64,000 bases of DNA from Phallus indusiatus (GCA_027605045.1 JAQFWX010000002.1:558001-622000), one strand, 5' to 3'. Shown: positions 33,936-46,817, numbered from the stretch's first letter. The notes: generated from the sequence alone by a model not told the origin. A program made the numbers and translations.

Positions 33936-36463
33936 ATGAAACAACCCAGCCCCACCCCGGACGACGATCATTCGCATCCAACCTCCCGTCTTTCTCCTCC
34001 AATTAACGACAGTCTCGACTCCTCAGACATGCCTGGTCCTTCTTCCTCACATTCCATCTCAAACGGTCATACCAACTGTCATACTAATGGCACAATCGCC
34101 GCTATGTCAAATGGCCACGGTCACATTACCTCCCCACATCGTCCCACCCAACCTCAAGTCTCTCGAGTCTCTCTTTCCGGCACAGCCCTCTACGAGGGTT
34201 CTAATGTCAACAGAGAGGAATTCATTCGTCTCGTAATGCAAAGTCTTCGCGATATCGGCTACACGTGCGTCTTCTTTTCCCTTCCTTCCTTATCTGTGTT
34301 ATTTATTCACCACTCGCATTTATTTAGTGTCTCCGCAAATGTCCTCGAAGCCGAGTCTGGCTATCGTTTAGAGTCAAGTTCAGTAGCTGCTTTCAGAGAA
34401 GCTGTTTTAGCCGGTCACTGGAATGAGGCAGAATCAGCTCTGGACAGTCTCGAAATCACTGATGACGAATATCGACGAGTATGCCTCCTCTCCGTTCCTT
34501 CTTCTTCTTTCACTTCATTTGTGAACACATATACTCATAATTTCTTTTCTCAAGTCCGCCATGTTCTTGATACGCCAGCAGAAATATCTGGAATTACTCG
34601 AAGCCCAAGACGTTAATGCCGCTCTTCTTGTCCTTAGAACAGAATTAGCGCCCTTAAACATTGACACCGAACGGTTACAGTCACTATCAAGGCACGAAAA
34701 CGCGTTAATTTTCTAAATCCTTCACTAAACCCCTGATTAGTTTATTGATGTCTGCAAGTAGCGAAGAAGTGCGGCGCTGGGCGCACTGGGATGGTGCAGA
34801 TGGCTCCTCCCGTCAGCAACTACTCCTGAGTTTACAAAGTATGTCTCCCATCATGAATCAAACAATTTCACGCAATTTATGTTTCATAAGCCTATATCCC
34901 TTCAACAACAATGATCCCTTCTCGACGGTTTGATGTTCTCCTAGAACAGGCACGTCAATTCCAGCGCAATTCGTGTCTCTACCACAATACTTCAGATCCT
35001 TTTTCGCTATATACCGATCATGCTTGTGGGAGGGACCGGTTTCCGACGGTCACAACTATCATTCTCGAGCATAACAATGAGGTATGGGATCTCCGGTGGA
35101 GCAATAATGGTGAATATCTCGCCACAGCCTCGGCTGATAAGTCAGCTATCATCTGGCGAATAGGGGTAATGTTCCCTTTCCCCCTCTCCTATATCATGTA
35201 TCAAAAACCAATCAAATTCCCTTTTTTTTCATAGCCAAATAACCAATCTTCCGTTCGCGAGTGTCGCGCAGAGCATACACTAAACAGTGATTCAGAGCCT
35301 GTCAACAGTTTGGCTTGGTCACCTGACGATGAGACTCTTTTGACTTGCTCAGATCAAGTTATCAAGATGTGGAATGCGAAGGCATGTAGCACTAAAAACT
35401 TAAACGCTCTTATGAGTATGCTTATCAGGTCGACTCTCTTGCTTTTAGACCGGTGTACCTATGAAAGATCTCAAAGGACACACGGAGATAGTCACCGCAG
35501 TAGAATGGCTTCACGATGGATCAGGTTTCATTTCAGCTGGAATGGATTCAAGGATTATCTTTTGGGTAAATATTCTCCTATCTGATATAGTTTTGTTGTT
35601 TATCACCAGCTTCTCTCTCGCAGGATAAACAAGGAAAGCAACGAGATGCATGGGAAAATGTTCCCATTCGAATAACAGATATCGCGACTGCTCCGAATGG
35701 ATCACGATTCATCGCAGTGGGTATCTCGCGAGAACCAGTGAATGGTAAACCGCCTTATCCAACTCCAGAAACACAACGTTTCGAGAAGCGAGTTATGATC
35801 TGGAACTGGGAAGAGAAATGTTTGGAAGAGTAAGACTGATGGCGTTTTCTCTTTACTTCTTATTTGACTGACTTTTTTTTATAGATCCATTGTATTGGAA
35901 GACTTTGGGGAGGTTACGAGCGTCAAGATTTCGCGAGATTCGCGCTATGTGCTAATAGGACATGGTCCTGATGTGAGCTTTTATACTTTAAAGACAGGGG
36001 CGGACTTGTTCTAAAAAAACACTATTAGGAAATACAATTATGGGATTTACAAGATACGCCGCGGCTGACCAGAAAGTTTATTGGCCATCGACAGGGCAAG
36101 AATGTGATTAGGAGTTGTTTCGGCGGTGTAGATGAACATTTCATCGTTAGTGGAAGCGAGAGTAAGTATTTCTTAGGCTTTATCTGACTTCGTTCCGTTA
36201 TGCTGACGACGTGCATGACAGACGGCAAAGTGTACATCTGGCAAAGAGAAACAGGTCAACTACTCGAGTCATTAACAGGACATGGACCAGGGAGTGTGAA
36301 CTGCGTTGCGTGGAATCCCAAAGACCCGTGCATGTTTGCGTCGTGTTCTGATGATCATACTATTCGTATATGGGAGGCCGTTTCTGATACGGAATCGATA
36401 TTAGGCGGGGTGCCGTTTAAGGGTAAACAAAGATGGAGTGTTGATGCAGATGCTGTTCGATGA
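33936..36463 (+). CDS. GID7: Gid7/WDR26-like subunit of the GID/CTLH ubiquitin ligase
   Basis: WD40 subunit of the GID (CTLH) E3 ligase, which in yeast degrades gluconeogenic enzymes. The N-terminal 90 residues are disordered. A LisH segment (NREEFIRLVMQSLRDIGYT) precedes the CTLH region (ESGYRLESSSVAAFREAVLAG, then MFLIRQQKYLELLE). After WAHWDGADGSSRQQLL come RRFDVLLEQARQFQRNSCLYH and WD repeats with NNEVWDLRWSNNGEYLATASADKSAIIWR, LAWSPDDETLLTCSD, EIQLWDL and CSDDHTIRIWE. Ends WSVDADAVR. The intron ending at 34740 is 49 bp if it starts with GC at 34692; the GT alternative at 34704 leaves only 37 bp. Confidence 0.93.
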
Positions 36464-36938
36464 ACTAGCATGTCATATTGGATTATGATCTATCCACGCA
36501 TCCTCATGATTTTTTCTTCTTCCCACTCCATCTTCGATCGTTCGGCATCGATATCTCACACAATACACACCATTCATGTTTTTTTTGTCCTATTAACCAC
36601 TCAATGGCATTGACATATATTTGTTTTTTTGCATATATTTGTGCTTGCATCCTCCTCATGTACTTTTCACTCGTCATGCAACGACTAAGTATTCAATTAG
36701 TTCTATTAAGTAAATTGTAACGTAAGTAGCCTTAGATATTTAAAACGACGAGTTTTATTCCCCCAAAAGCTGATCCAAAGCTGATTTATCGTAAAGTCAG
36801 CTTGAAGTTTAGCCCTTTGCTAATCGGAGTCGGAGTTCGTCCGGGTAACTTGGTTCCGAAGCCGGAAGCCGAGAGCCGCTGAATGTTACTAGTACTAGCC
36901 CCATCACGGTTTGCCAGAAAAGTTTTAGGCATACCTCC

Positions 36939-38473
36939 ATGAGCTCTTCGTCGACGGAGTTCGTAGTAACCAACAGAAGAAACGCGAAGCCCTCCGGAGC
37001 TCATCCGGATGACCAGACTACTAGCTTGAATGGACGGACGAAGGATTCGGGTCGGATTCGAGCTCAGGATACTGGTAGTGACCAAACCCGCCAGGTTCTC
37101 TCATGGAAGGAGATTCCTGCCTGGATGAGGGATGAATATATTCTTTCTGGATACCGAAGGTAATTGCCAGATCCATCTTCTTTCTGGATGTTTTTTTTAC
37201 TGAAAAACGATTTTCCTAATCTTGTCGGGTTTGGATTTTAGGGAACAGAACTCGATTTTAGGGTGTCTCCACTCCGTTTATGCCTGTACGTACACCCACT
37301 GAATATCCCGTATTTTTCCTCCAAAAATAACTGAACCCTTTTTCGAACAGATATCCACAATGAGACTAGTAAGAGTTCTCATTGACCAACCTTCATCGCG
37401 GCCGTTCACTCATATTTGCGTTTACTTTAGTAAACATACACACTCATTTATGGGCTGCCATTCTATTCGCCTTCTTTTTAGCCGACTTTTATCGGCATAT
37501 GAATCAATATTCAACTACAAATTTTTATGACGTGGCCGGTTTTGTGGTTTTCCTTGTATCTGCGGTAACCTGCTTATCGCTTTCGGCATCCTATCATACC
37601 TTTTGTTGTCACTCGAAAAAGGCGGGCTTTAATGACTTGATATCATAATCAAATTTTGTTGAGATCCAAGTTTGATTCCTTCAGATCCACGATATTTTTC
37701 ACAGATTGGATTTTTCGGGAATAGTCGGTAAGTTAGCACTGGCTTTACCTTTTCCTTCCTTTCATAATTCAAGAAAATCCATAATAGTTTTAATCGTTGG
37801 TTCATTTTTCCCTTGCATATATTATGGCTTCTACTGTACTCCCTATGTCCAAGTAATGTATCTTTCGGCGATATGCCTTGCTGGAGGTGGTAAGTCTTTC
37901 ATTTGACGGACGTACATATTCTCCTTACTGAATATTAAATTACCGTTTTATAATTCGATTCCGGCTTTTCCCCCAGCTGCATCCTACATCGTTCTATCAC
38001 CAGAATACTCACGTCCAACTCACCGTGGAGCTCGGACAGCCGTTTTCATAGGTTTAGGCCTGTCCGGCGTTTTCCCCATGATACATGGGTTTCATACTTA
38101 CGGAATTCGCACACTGGTTTTGGAAATGGGCTTCCTTTGGGTATTAATCAGTGGTGCTTTGTACATTCTGGGAGCCTTGATCTAGTACGTATCCCGCATG
38201 ACATTCCTCCAACATGACTCATGTTGGAAGTGTTTTTTTTTTCTAATTCAATGAGATGGGGTGTTTTAACTGACTACTTATATCAGTGCAAATAAGATTC
38301 CAGAAAAATGGTTCGTCAACAGTTCGAACAGGTTTTTCGACAATTGGCTGTCATCCCACCAAATTTTCCATATGCACGTCGTGGTGGCAGCAGTCACGCA
38401 CTACTCATTTGTTCTCAAAGCATTACACCATCGACACGGAACACTGACCGGTACATGTCCGTTGACACTGTAG
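36939..38473 (+). CDS. PAQR / adiponectin receptor-like (Izh/hemolysin III) membrane protein
   Basis: Seven-pass membrane protein of the PAQR family; yeast relatives (Izh1-4) affect zinc and sterol homeostasis, and animal members act as ceramidases. After a polar N-terminus comes WKEIPAWMRDEYILSGYRR, then HSVYAYIHNETINIHTHLWAA. Metal-site residues are visible in SASYHTFCCHS, FHRLDFSGI and, near the end, SSHQIFHMHVVVAAVTHY. These match the three His/Asp sites of the family. Exon 37351-37368 is only 18 nt and encodes YIHNET. The correct last exon ends GTCPLTL at 38473; another overlapping frame there is out of phase. About 300 residues. Confidence 0.92.
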
Positions 38474-38662
38474 ACCTCGTTGAGACAACCTTAGAACTCT
38501 CGCGAGCTGTTACGTTTAATCCTTAGAACGGGAATTTTTTGGATGTGGAAAAAGTGATTATGTTTTTCTTGTGTTGTATTTAGCACGCAATTTACCAAGA
38601 AGAGGTCAAGATATACAAAACAACTGTCTTATCAATAATACAGCTATATAGAAAAGGAACTG

Positions 38663-39504
38663 TTATTTAGGAATATTTTCTCTAGCTTGGGCTCGAATTT
38701 TTCGTTCATACGCCTGTTTGTCATTTCTGGTGACAAGTTGAAAAGTGTGAAGAAGACAAAAATATTAATCTAGAACGTACTTGAACATCGTGTAGGCGTC
38801 GCTCTGAGCTGGGTCATTGACATTTGGATCGTTGAGTAAATCTTGGATGCCCAGGAGAATCTGTAATTATGTGTCACAAAGGTAAGAACCAAAAGCTGGG
38901 TGAACCTTTCACTTGTTTGATAGTTATTGCTGGCTTCCACGACTTCTCTTCATCCAAAATTGAAAGACATACAGTTCCCGAGGGATAAACATTCGGATGG
39001 AATAGAGGTGGCGTGAATTTACCTGAAAGAAACAGGAGAAAGGTTAGGTAAAACGAGTATTTGATAACCTGATAAGAACATACATTTAGGAGGTTTAGTT
39101 GGGTAGTCTAATTTTTATAAGTATCAATACTTGCAAGATGAATCAAAAAAATGTAAATTATACCGTCTGGAAATATCATGACAAGCTTATATACACCGCC
39201 CTCCCATGATGTCTATTAAAGGAACAATGTTGATCAGTAACTCCTGTGGCATGAGACCATACAAAAGTGAGCTTCACTCACACTAGCTTTACCAGGAATT
39301 CCGACTTCCCATTCCATAAGATTCAAGGAACCGTCTAAAGCTTTAGTCGGTTTTGCGTAAAACCCCTTGAGAAACGAAGAACCTGAGTGTTTAAACTTCA
39401 CGGTGGCTCAAAAAAACTGCAAAGCTGAGACAACTCACGAAAGGATGATCTTTACGCCACTGTTTCCTTTCTTCAGCAAGACGCGTTCGACAAATACCAG
39501 ACAT
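38663..39504 (-). CDS. UBC9: SUMO-conjugating enzyme E2 Ubc9
   Basis: E2 enzyme that transfers SUMO to substrates, mainly in the nucleus. Starts [20 protein letters not shown], with [20 protein letters not shown] next, then [19 protein letters not shown] and [20 protein letters not shown], where the Cys is the catalytic residue. [20 protein letters not shown] and [19 protein letters not shown] follow, and it ends QARENIPK. Seven small exons, GT-AG introns. Length (about 158) and sequence match Ubc9 rather than ubiquitin E2s: [18 protein letters not shown] and [10 protein letters not shown] are diagnostic. The stop lies at 38663-38665. Confidence 0.96.
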
Positions 39505-39949
39505 GACGCAGTTTTCAACGTAAGTGGGCTTTGCTCGATTATGAACGAAGGACTTGGGGAAGAGGTCGAGTTTGAATGGTCACGAGATGTCACACATCAT
39601 ATTGTCACAGGTTGAAGGCGTACGGTACTGATATGAAGAATGATCATATACAGGCTCATCAAAGGTAAGGACCGTGTTAATTAACTTCTGTACATCTGTT
39701 ATCACATATGCAGCCCAGTCATTTCATAATATCGACGCGTGATTTCAGCCTCGTTGAGATAGAGACTCGGAGCTTGAAGCCCACGTCTTGAGAAAATTTG
39801 ATACTAAACTACATACATATATTATATTATATGTATACAATTCATGATTTGGCCTGAATATCATTCAGAACTGCTGCGCGCCAGTTATTAAATATATATT
39901 TAATGTTAGTGTCTTGATGATTCCAAGCTTATAGATTGGTTGCTTACGT

Positions 39950-40957
39950 TCAAGCACTTGCACCAGCTTCATCTATTGCCCTTACTTCTTCTTCAGTGAG
40001 GGCAGGTATGTGAACCGAATTTAAATACTCCCTTAAACGGGATTCCTTGTAGGAGGTTCTTCAAAACATATAGAGCGTAAGCGATCGAGATAAAAAAGAG
40101 GGTAAAAAATGAGACCTACGTTATGATAATTACATCCTTAGCTTGAAGCCATTTCAATAAAACTTGGCCCTCGTTGACTGGAACCCCAGATCGTTTGGAA
40201 AGGGACTCGCTGAGAGAAGTTAACACAACATTCAAAGGACCACCGGTCGGCTTTCTAATGGGTGTGAGTCCACCATAGGATTGAACTTTTATATCGTATT
40301 GTTTCTGGTATTCCAGTAAAGGTTTGAGGGATGCATATAGGCCAGGGTGGAAGCGAATCTGTATTGAAGTAATTAAAGGATATGGTCGTTCCGATTAGAT
40401 AGAAGGCTTCCGGTAATCTCTTTAAACTTTACCTGATTGACTTGGGGAATAACTTTCGCTCCGTCGATAATCTCCTCCAGATGTTCAATGCCGAAGTTCG
40501 ATACCCCAATATTCTTTGCGAGGCCCTCGTGATAGACCTCTTCGAATTCATGCCATATTTGTTTCAATCTTCCGGCGTGAGGTGTTGGTTCGTGGATGAG
40601 CCAGAGATCGACATAATCTAACCCAAAACGCTTGAGAGAAGCCAGCAATGAGTCTCTAACTTTTTCCCCGGGATTGAGTGTATGAAGTTTCGTGGTAACG
40701 AAGAGTGATTCGCGTGGATACTTGGAAATGGCTTTCCCAAGAGAGTCCTAAGTCAACTTGTCAAACCAGTGCCGGAGGAGGCATAGACGTAAACTGACCT
40801 CGTTGCGGTACATCTGCGCACCATCAAGATGAATAAAACCAGTCTCTAGGGCCAGTGTTGCTGCTTCATTGGCATCTTTCATGAACAGTGCAGTCCCCGT
40901 TCCAAAGCCAATCCACGGAATTTGCTTTCCGTTGTTGAGTGTTATGAAACCAGCCAT
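39950..40957 (-). CDS. Aldo-keto reductase
   Basis: NAD(P)H-dependent carbonyl reductase of the AKR superfamily. Begins MAGFITLNNGKQIPWIGFGT. The catalytic tetrad is visible: Asp and Tyr in HLDGAQMYRNE, Lys in FVTTKLHTL, His in DLWLIHEPTP. Next are GLAKNIGVSNFGIEHLEEI, QVNQIRFHPGLY, and the cofactor-binding end ITTSYKESRLREYL. About 290 residues, five or six exons. The C-terminus stops soon after DEAGASA, shorter than many AKRs that carry a substrate loop, so a small additional exon is possible. The substrate is unknown. Confidence 0.88.
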
Positions 40958-41218
40958 TCTAGAATACAAGCCTTGAATCGGCTTTGATAACAATCGATAC
41001 GGTGGAGAAATTGTGCAATATTATTGCTCCCATGAGCCACCTTTTTTTCCTTGGGAAAACGATAACTCAGGAAATAGTTGTTATTTATAGCTCGGCGCCT
41101 ACTTTGCTGACTAAGAACGATCACTTAACGCCTTCCCTCTCTATTCAACAAATCTAAACCCAATTGCAGGTTTCCTTACTTTCGCAGGAGATTTATTTCC
41201 CTGTCCTTACCTTCCTGC

Positions 41219-44200
41219 ATGGACGACCAAGTCACCGAAACTAATACCTCGAGACCAGGATCACCCATTGACCCCCAGAATGATCCAAACCAAATTACTC
41301 CACGTCAGTCGCAACAGCCTGTCTACAGGTTCACCTGGGATCCGTCATTACGTCGTCCCGGACCTGGTAGCGTATCAGAAGCCACAGATAATAGATACGA
41401 CGCCTACAACATACCCAATGCCGGAGAATATCGTTTCAGTAACTTGTCTTCCCTAAGTTTGGCAGTCCCGCATGAATGGAGTAGTTCTAAACACGGCTTT
41501 AATGGTACGGAAAACGTAACAATGTGAAAGAATCGTACAACTTAACAAATGTCCCTGCACTTAGCTATTTCCACTGTATTAAACAGTCCTTACAAAAAAC
41601 AAGCCCCTCCAAAAGCACATTCCACTCTTCCAGCTCTCCCCCCTGCTGAGCTTCCCCGTGTTAAGCGCAAGGATTTTGAACCATATCTTAACGCTATGAG
41701 AGCCGAGTGGGATCGATTCGAAAATGGCTTGCAGCTGGGTAGGGAAGGCGCTGCACAAATGGAGCCCCTTCCTGTAATTTCCGATCCATCGCATCTTAAT
41801 ATTCAAAGTCCCACAACCCCTCACACTCCTCGTTCGCCTCTCCCTAGTTTTAAGAGGGAATTACCTTTATTAAGCGTTGTTCCTAGGATATTTCTCGAAC
41901 CTTCTTTTGACCTAGAAGACCCTCAAACATTTGCGGCAGTCACAGAGACATCCGACACAGAAGTTCCATCCGTCCTTAATCCCGACATCTTCTCTCAGTC
42001 TTCGCCGTTGGATGAAAAACTTTCAACCTATGCTGATGTAGTCGAACAACATCTCGTTCGAGAAATATCTCTCCGTAGCTCATCTTTTTTCACTGCCCTT
42101 AGCAATTTACATGAACTCCAAGCCGAATCTCAAGCTTGTCTCGATCGAACAAACAAACTCCGTGCAATGCTCAAGGAGGTTGATGAAAGGACCGCAAAGC
42201 GTGGACTGGAAATGATTCTTCTAGAAAACAGATTGGCAAATATCGAAAAAGTCAATGAAGGGATAAGATTCATGAAAGACGTTTACGATATGATCAACCT
42301 GGCCGGCGGTTTGGTTCAAGCAGGGCAATGGGATGAAGCCTTTAATGTCATCGAAGAACTCGATAGTCTGTGGGAGGCGCCGCCTTCGCCAGCCCCAAAG
42401 GACTCGACATTGGAACCCAAAAGCGCGACAAACACGCAACCATCATTGACATTACCCGAACCCAAACCATTCATCCTTCCGTTATCCTCACTAAAAACTT
42501 TCGCATTTTTGCCTTCCAGATTAAAAGAATTGACCGTACAAATCACAAGCTCTGTGACTTCGGAATTTGCTTCGGCTTTAAAGTCGGATTTATTAGCCCG
42601 GATCGACGAAGGTCAGGACCTAGAAAAGCTGGGTCAAAATTTGAGAGAGAGATTGCGACCTTTGCTACAATGCTTGTATCGAGCGAACGGTATCAGTGCG
42701 GCCTTAGCTGGGTGGAGAAGCATAGTTTTGACAGAAATCCGCTTCCTCGTAAAACGAGTATGTATTTCCCTCCTGATTAGCTCAAAGTAGCTTAGTCGTA
42801 TCAGCATTTACCTTCCGCCGTCGACCTGTTAGACGAAGATGAAATGGGTCAATCTAAAAGCGTACTTCTGGAGCACAAGTAAGGCTCGTGAGATTGCAGC
42901 CTTATTCATCCAATAACCAATTTTTTGACAGTGCGGGTCTCATCAAGGACCTTCGGAATATGTCGCACGTCGATTTCATTTCGTTGTTACGCGTAATCTA
43001 CCATAGCCTTTTACGGTCTATTCACGGTGTTCAGGCTCAGAGCAAAATAGTCCAATCGACGTTAGAATCTCTTTCGTATGTCATTCCGACTTACGGAGAG
43101 TTAGACATCCCTGACCTCATTTAGATATGGCGCTTCACGCAATACATCCTTTGAGGTGGAACTTACAGATACATTGGTATCTGCCTGCGATCTCGCCAAT
43201 ACCCGAGTAGCGAAAGTCATATCGCTTCGAGCCGAACAACATGCACAAATTTCTCTGCCGGATTTCCACGATCTATTCGAGCTTACATGGCAATTTGTAG
43301 TTGCATGCGAGACTCTATGTCGGAAAATGATTGTGAGCTTACGTGGCGCTGCGGTATCTCAAGCAAAGGCATTTCTTGTGGTGTTTCATACGACAAGGAT
43401 ATCTGCATCTGCCAAACTCGTCGAGGACGAACAGTGGACGCAGGTGGAAGTACCCTCAAACTTGCAACGTACCATGGAGTTGCTCATAGATGCTGCCATG
43501 CATGATCCAGCCATGTTTGTCTTACCCAAGCCCGAATTGCGATTACCGATGAGCCCTAGTCTTAATTCCCCTGTCGCAGTGCCAGCTCAGCAAGACGTCC
43601 GACCGCCTCTTTCTCCACCATCGACGCCTCCTGTGATGCAATCGCCATCTCTTTCGAATGACGCTGCAACTAAGTCAAGTAGCATATGCCTATACATTGA
43701 AGAGAGGCCATATTTTGTCGTTGCGGCTACCTTACAAGTCCTGGTCGTCATATTGTCAGATTACATCAAATTGATTCTGAACCTGCCGCTCCTAACTACG
43801 GATACCATGGGACGAGTTATTGAATTTCTAAAAGTGAGTCGTTCATGTGCTGCGTATGTACTTTCGGAGTTCTATTGGCTGACGAGAACGATGCTTATTA
43901 AATTTAGGCATTTAACTCGCGGACTTGTCAAGTTGTCTTGGGCGCTGGTGCAATGCGATCAGCAGGATTGAAAAATATCACGGCAAAACATCTTGGTAAG
44001 GAGTCTTGTGAAAAGTTTACTCTTTCGAGGTTTTGACTTAAAACTGGCTCACTTCCTCCAGCGCTCGCTTCGCAATCGTTATCCATCGCCATAGCGCTTA
44101 TTCCGTATGTTCGAGAGACATTCCGTAGGCACCTTAGTGCCACACAAGCAGTAATGCTTGTGGAATTTGATAAACTTAAGCGTGATTACCAAGAACATCA

Positions 44201-45222
44201 GCACGAAATACATGGCAAATTGGTAACAATAATGGGTGATCGACTCAGCATACATTGTCGCTCGTTACAGGTACAGTCGAGATTCTTTTCAAAAAAATGG
44301 AAGAAAGAACATTAAATCTTTTTTTTTTTTTGATTAGGAAGTCAAGTGGGAGGAAGTTTCAGCTAAGGCTGGTCCGAACGGATACATGGAATTATTGATA
44401 AAGGAAACGGTAACACTTCACAAGGTGTTATCAAAATACCTACCGGTGAATGCCGTTGAAGTGCGTATCTGCCAATACGATTTTTAATGATTGCCGCTGA
44501 CTAACAGTTTATGTGCCTATCTCTCTCTTCCCTTGCATACCTTTTTTTCGGTGACTTTCTTGGGATTCGGATGATCTCAAAATGGCAAACTTGATTGCGT
44601 CTTGATGCTTTATAGCTTGTCATGACCCAGGTTTTGGCGGCTATTAATCATCGGCTCGCAGAAGAATATACCAAGATTGAGCTGACTACCAAGGAAGGGA
44701 AACAAAAGTAAGCATTTGATCTATTTTTGCTTTCCGACAGTCAACGAGCGGAAGAGCACCTTTGGGGTACTCGATGCCATTTACTGCTCAAAATAAAGAG
44801 CGAGCAGCTTGACATTTTCTCGGAACAGAAAGGAAAATAACTTGAATAACTGAAACCAAATTTTAAACAGGATGCTGGGTGATGTGCGCTATTTGCAGGA
44901 CAGATTGAGCAGCCTGAAACACATGGGAGGACAGAGCGGGATGCTAGAGACGATAGTTGAGGAAAAGGCCGTAGCCGGGATTGCATCGGTAGCTGTAAGC
45001 TCGAAGGAAAACACAAAAACGTCCCGATTAAGTGCAAAAATGGCAGCAGTGGTCGCTGGAGCGGGAGGAGGAAATACCGCAAGAGAGGAGACGGTGCCTC
45101 AAAACCACGACCGCACCAGCAGTAGTAGCAATAACGGCAGTAGTACCAGTAGCACTAGTGCGATAGGAGCCGCAGGCGTATCGGAACCGGTGCCGGTGCC
45201 GGAAGAAAAAACCTCCCGATGA
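41219..45222 (+). CDS. VPS54: Vps54, GARP tethering complex subunit
   Basis: Large subunit of GARP, which tethers endosome-derived vesicles at the trans-Golgi. The N-terminus is disordered; then LPRVKRKDFEPYLNAMRAEWDRF, typical of fungal Vps54. A coiled region follows: LQAESQACLDRTNKLRAMLKEVDERTAKRG, here in separate parts. Further blocks are AGLIKDLRNMSHVDF, VSACDLANTRVAKVISLR, and CQVVLGAGAMRSAGLKNITAKHLALASQ, the Vps54 C-terminal domain. The protein runs to KYLPVNAVE and MTQVLAAINHRLAEEYTK. After RYLQDRLSSLKHMGG the last 90 residues are Ser/Thr/Gly-rich and not conserved. About ten introns, mostly 45-80 bp; intron near 44.46-44.62 kb is longer. Confidence 0.9.
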
Positions 45223-45348
45223 CGTTGGGTAAAATAGAAAAATATCTGTTTTGGCAAATCGGGGAATATGATAATATTACATAATATATTATTTCTCCCT
45301 TTCCAAAAACCCGGTATATAATAATTAAAAAAACAAATATTTTAAAGG

Positions 45349-45363
45349 AGAGAGAGAGAGGAG
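45349..45363. repeat. AG dinucleotide run
   Basis: A short (AG)n stretch lies between the VPS54 stop and the Ecl1-like gene start, in a pyrimidine/purine-biased promoter region. It is ordinary. Confidence 0.6.
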
Positions 45364-45562
45364 ATTACATAATACGCTCGCAATATTGAGGTCGAGTCAC
45401 GTTCTTTTGTTCCCTAATTTATTTATTTTTATAAAAAGGGCCGGGTCATCCCCTCACACCTTTCTTCTGATCCCTCGTTTCACAGCGAATTTACTGCGAA
45501 CTGTCTTTGTCGTCGTTGCTGTCGTTTTTGCCGCCTCTCTCACCCTAAACGCTTTCTCTGCC

Positions 45563-46817
45563 ATGTTTGACGCCGTCTGCATCAAGTGCGGAAGGCTGAC
45601 TGACGATGACTCGTGAGTAAAGAGTGTATTCGTCGTCGTTTCCCTCGTCCATAATTACCGACCGAACATGCTTTTTTTGCCGTTCTGGCTTCAGACTCGT
45701 CTATTGCAGTGAAGCTTGCGAGGCCGCCGACCGCGCCGTCTTGATTACTAACTATAATAACAACAATGACGGCACCACTCGACATCAACCCAACCACCCT
45801 TACATTACTACTCAACGTCGGTCTTGTTCTCGCTCATCCGGATCGAGTGTTTTCATATCCCCGTATCTCGCCCCGGGCCCGACAGGAGCATACATGTTGG
45901 ATATCCCACCCCTCTTGCTTCCAAAGAAGCGCACAACATCCTCTTCAGCTTCATCCGACGTGACCAGTGTGTTCGAATATGACGACAATGATTCCCACAC
46001 GTATGCCGCCAATGCTGTCGATGTCGTCCACGCCAAGTCAGATAACATGTTTCATCTTCCACCGCTCGGAGTATCAGAAACTCAAGTGGGAGATTCTGAT
46101 CTCGAAAATAGCACCTCTCCATCCGTCTCTCTCAAAATGGCAAGGCGAACTCCTATTTCCGCGCTTCCCTTCAACTTTGCCCGTCGTCCTGCACCATCGG
46201 ATAATCGTGCTTTAGCTCCTACACTGCACACTCATGCGCAGATTCATCTCCAACTCCAAGCCAAATCTCATCCTTCACCCTCGTCTCACACCCTCACCCA
46301 GTCTGCAACCGCTGTACTTCCACCACCCGATACTCGCCTTTCCAGTAACAACACTCCACCAACTCCGACATTGAAAACCAAACGAAACAGGAATAATCGA
46401 GCTAGTTTGCCTGCCTACTTTTCCCAGCTTACGCTGTCCGCCCACTCGAAGCCTTCGCCTCCGACGTTGGCACATATTAATGTGCACGTGGACGTGTCTT
46501 CGGATAAGCTGATGACTCCAAGGGCTGTTACCACACCTTATCATTATCGAGGAAAAAGCGAGCAAATGTTTCTGCGGAAAGCAGAAGACAGCTTCGATAG
46601 TTCACACAACGTGGATGTTCATTTGGCTCGTACCCATGCATTACCTGTTCCCGGATTGTTGAAGCGACCAGCGGGAGTCTCCGAGTCCCCGAGGAGGGAA
46701 CGGGGAAGATCTAGAGCTGCTCTCGGGATTTCGCCCGAACGTCGATACAAAACTAATGACGAAGGCGAGCGCCGAGGACGCTCACGAGTCGTGACACCTC
46801 GGAGAGTGTTGACCTGA
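45563..46817 (+). CDS. Ecl1-like (life-span regulatory factor) zinc protein
   Basis: Exons 45563-45612 and 45695-46817 give about 390 residues. The N-terminus holds the Ecl1 family signature: MFDAVCIKCGRL, then LVYCSEACEAAD, two CxxC/CxxxC pairs likely to bind zinc. In yeasts Ecl1-family proteins extend chronological life span and respond to sulfur or zinc starvation. The intron splits the zinc motif exactly between its halves. The remaining 350 residues are low complexity, rich in Ser, Pro, Thr and Asn, ending in a basic Arg-rich segment (RRERGRSRAALG). It is much longer than yeast Ecl1 (about 80). The function is inferred from the small motif only. Confidence 0.75.

Noticed and set aside
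38308..38526. 72-residue plus-strand frame near the end of the PAQR gene
   Set aside because: It is out of phase with the conserved SSHQIFH and VVVAAVTHY coding in the same stretch.
41549..41560. Independent gene start at 41549 for the long VPS54 frame
   Set aside because: The frame starts inside an intron; the upstream exon 41219-41503 joins in phase at KHGFN-AISTVL.
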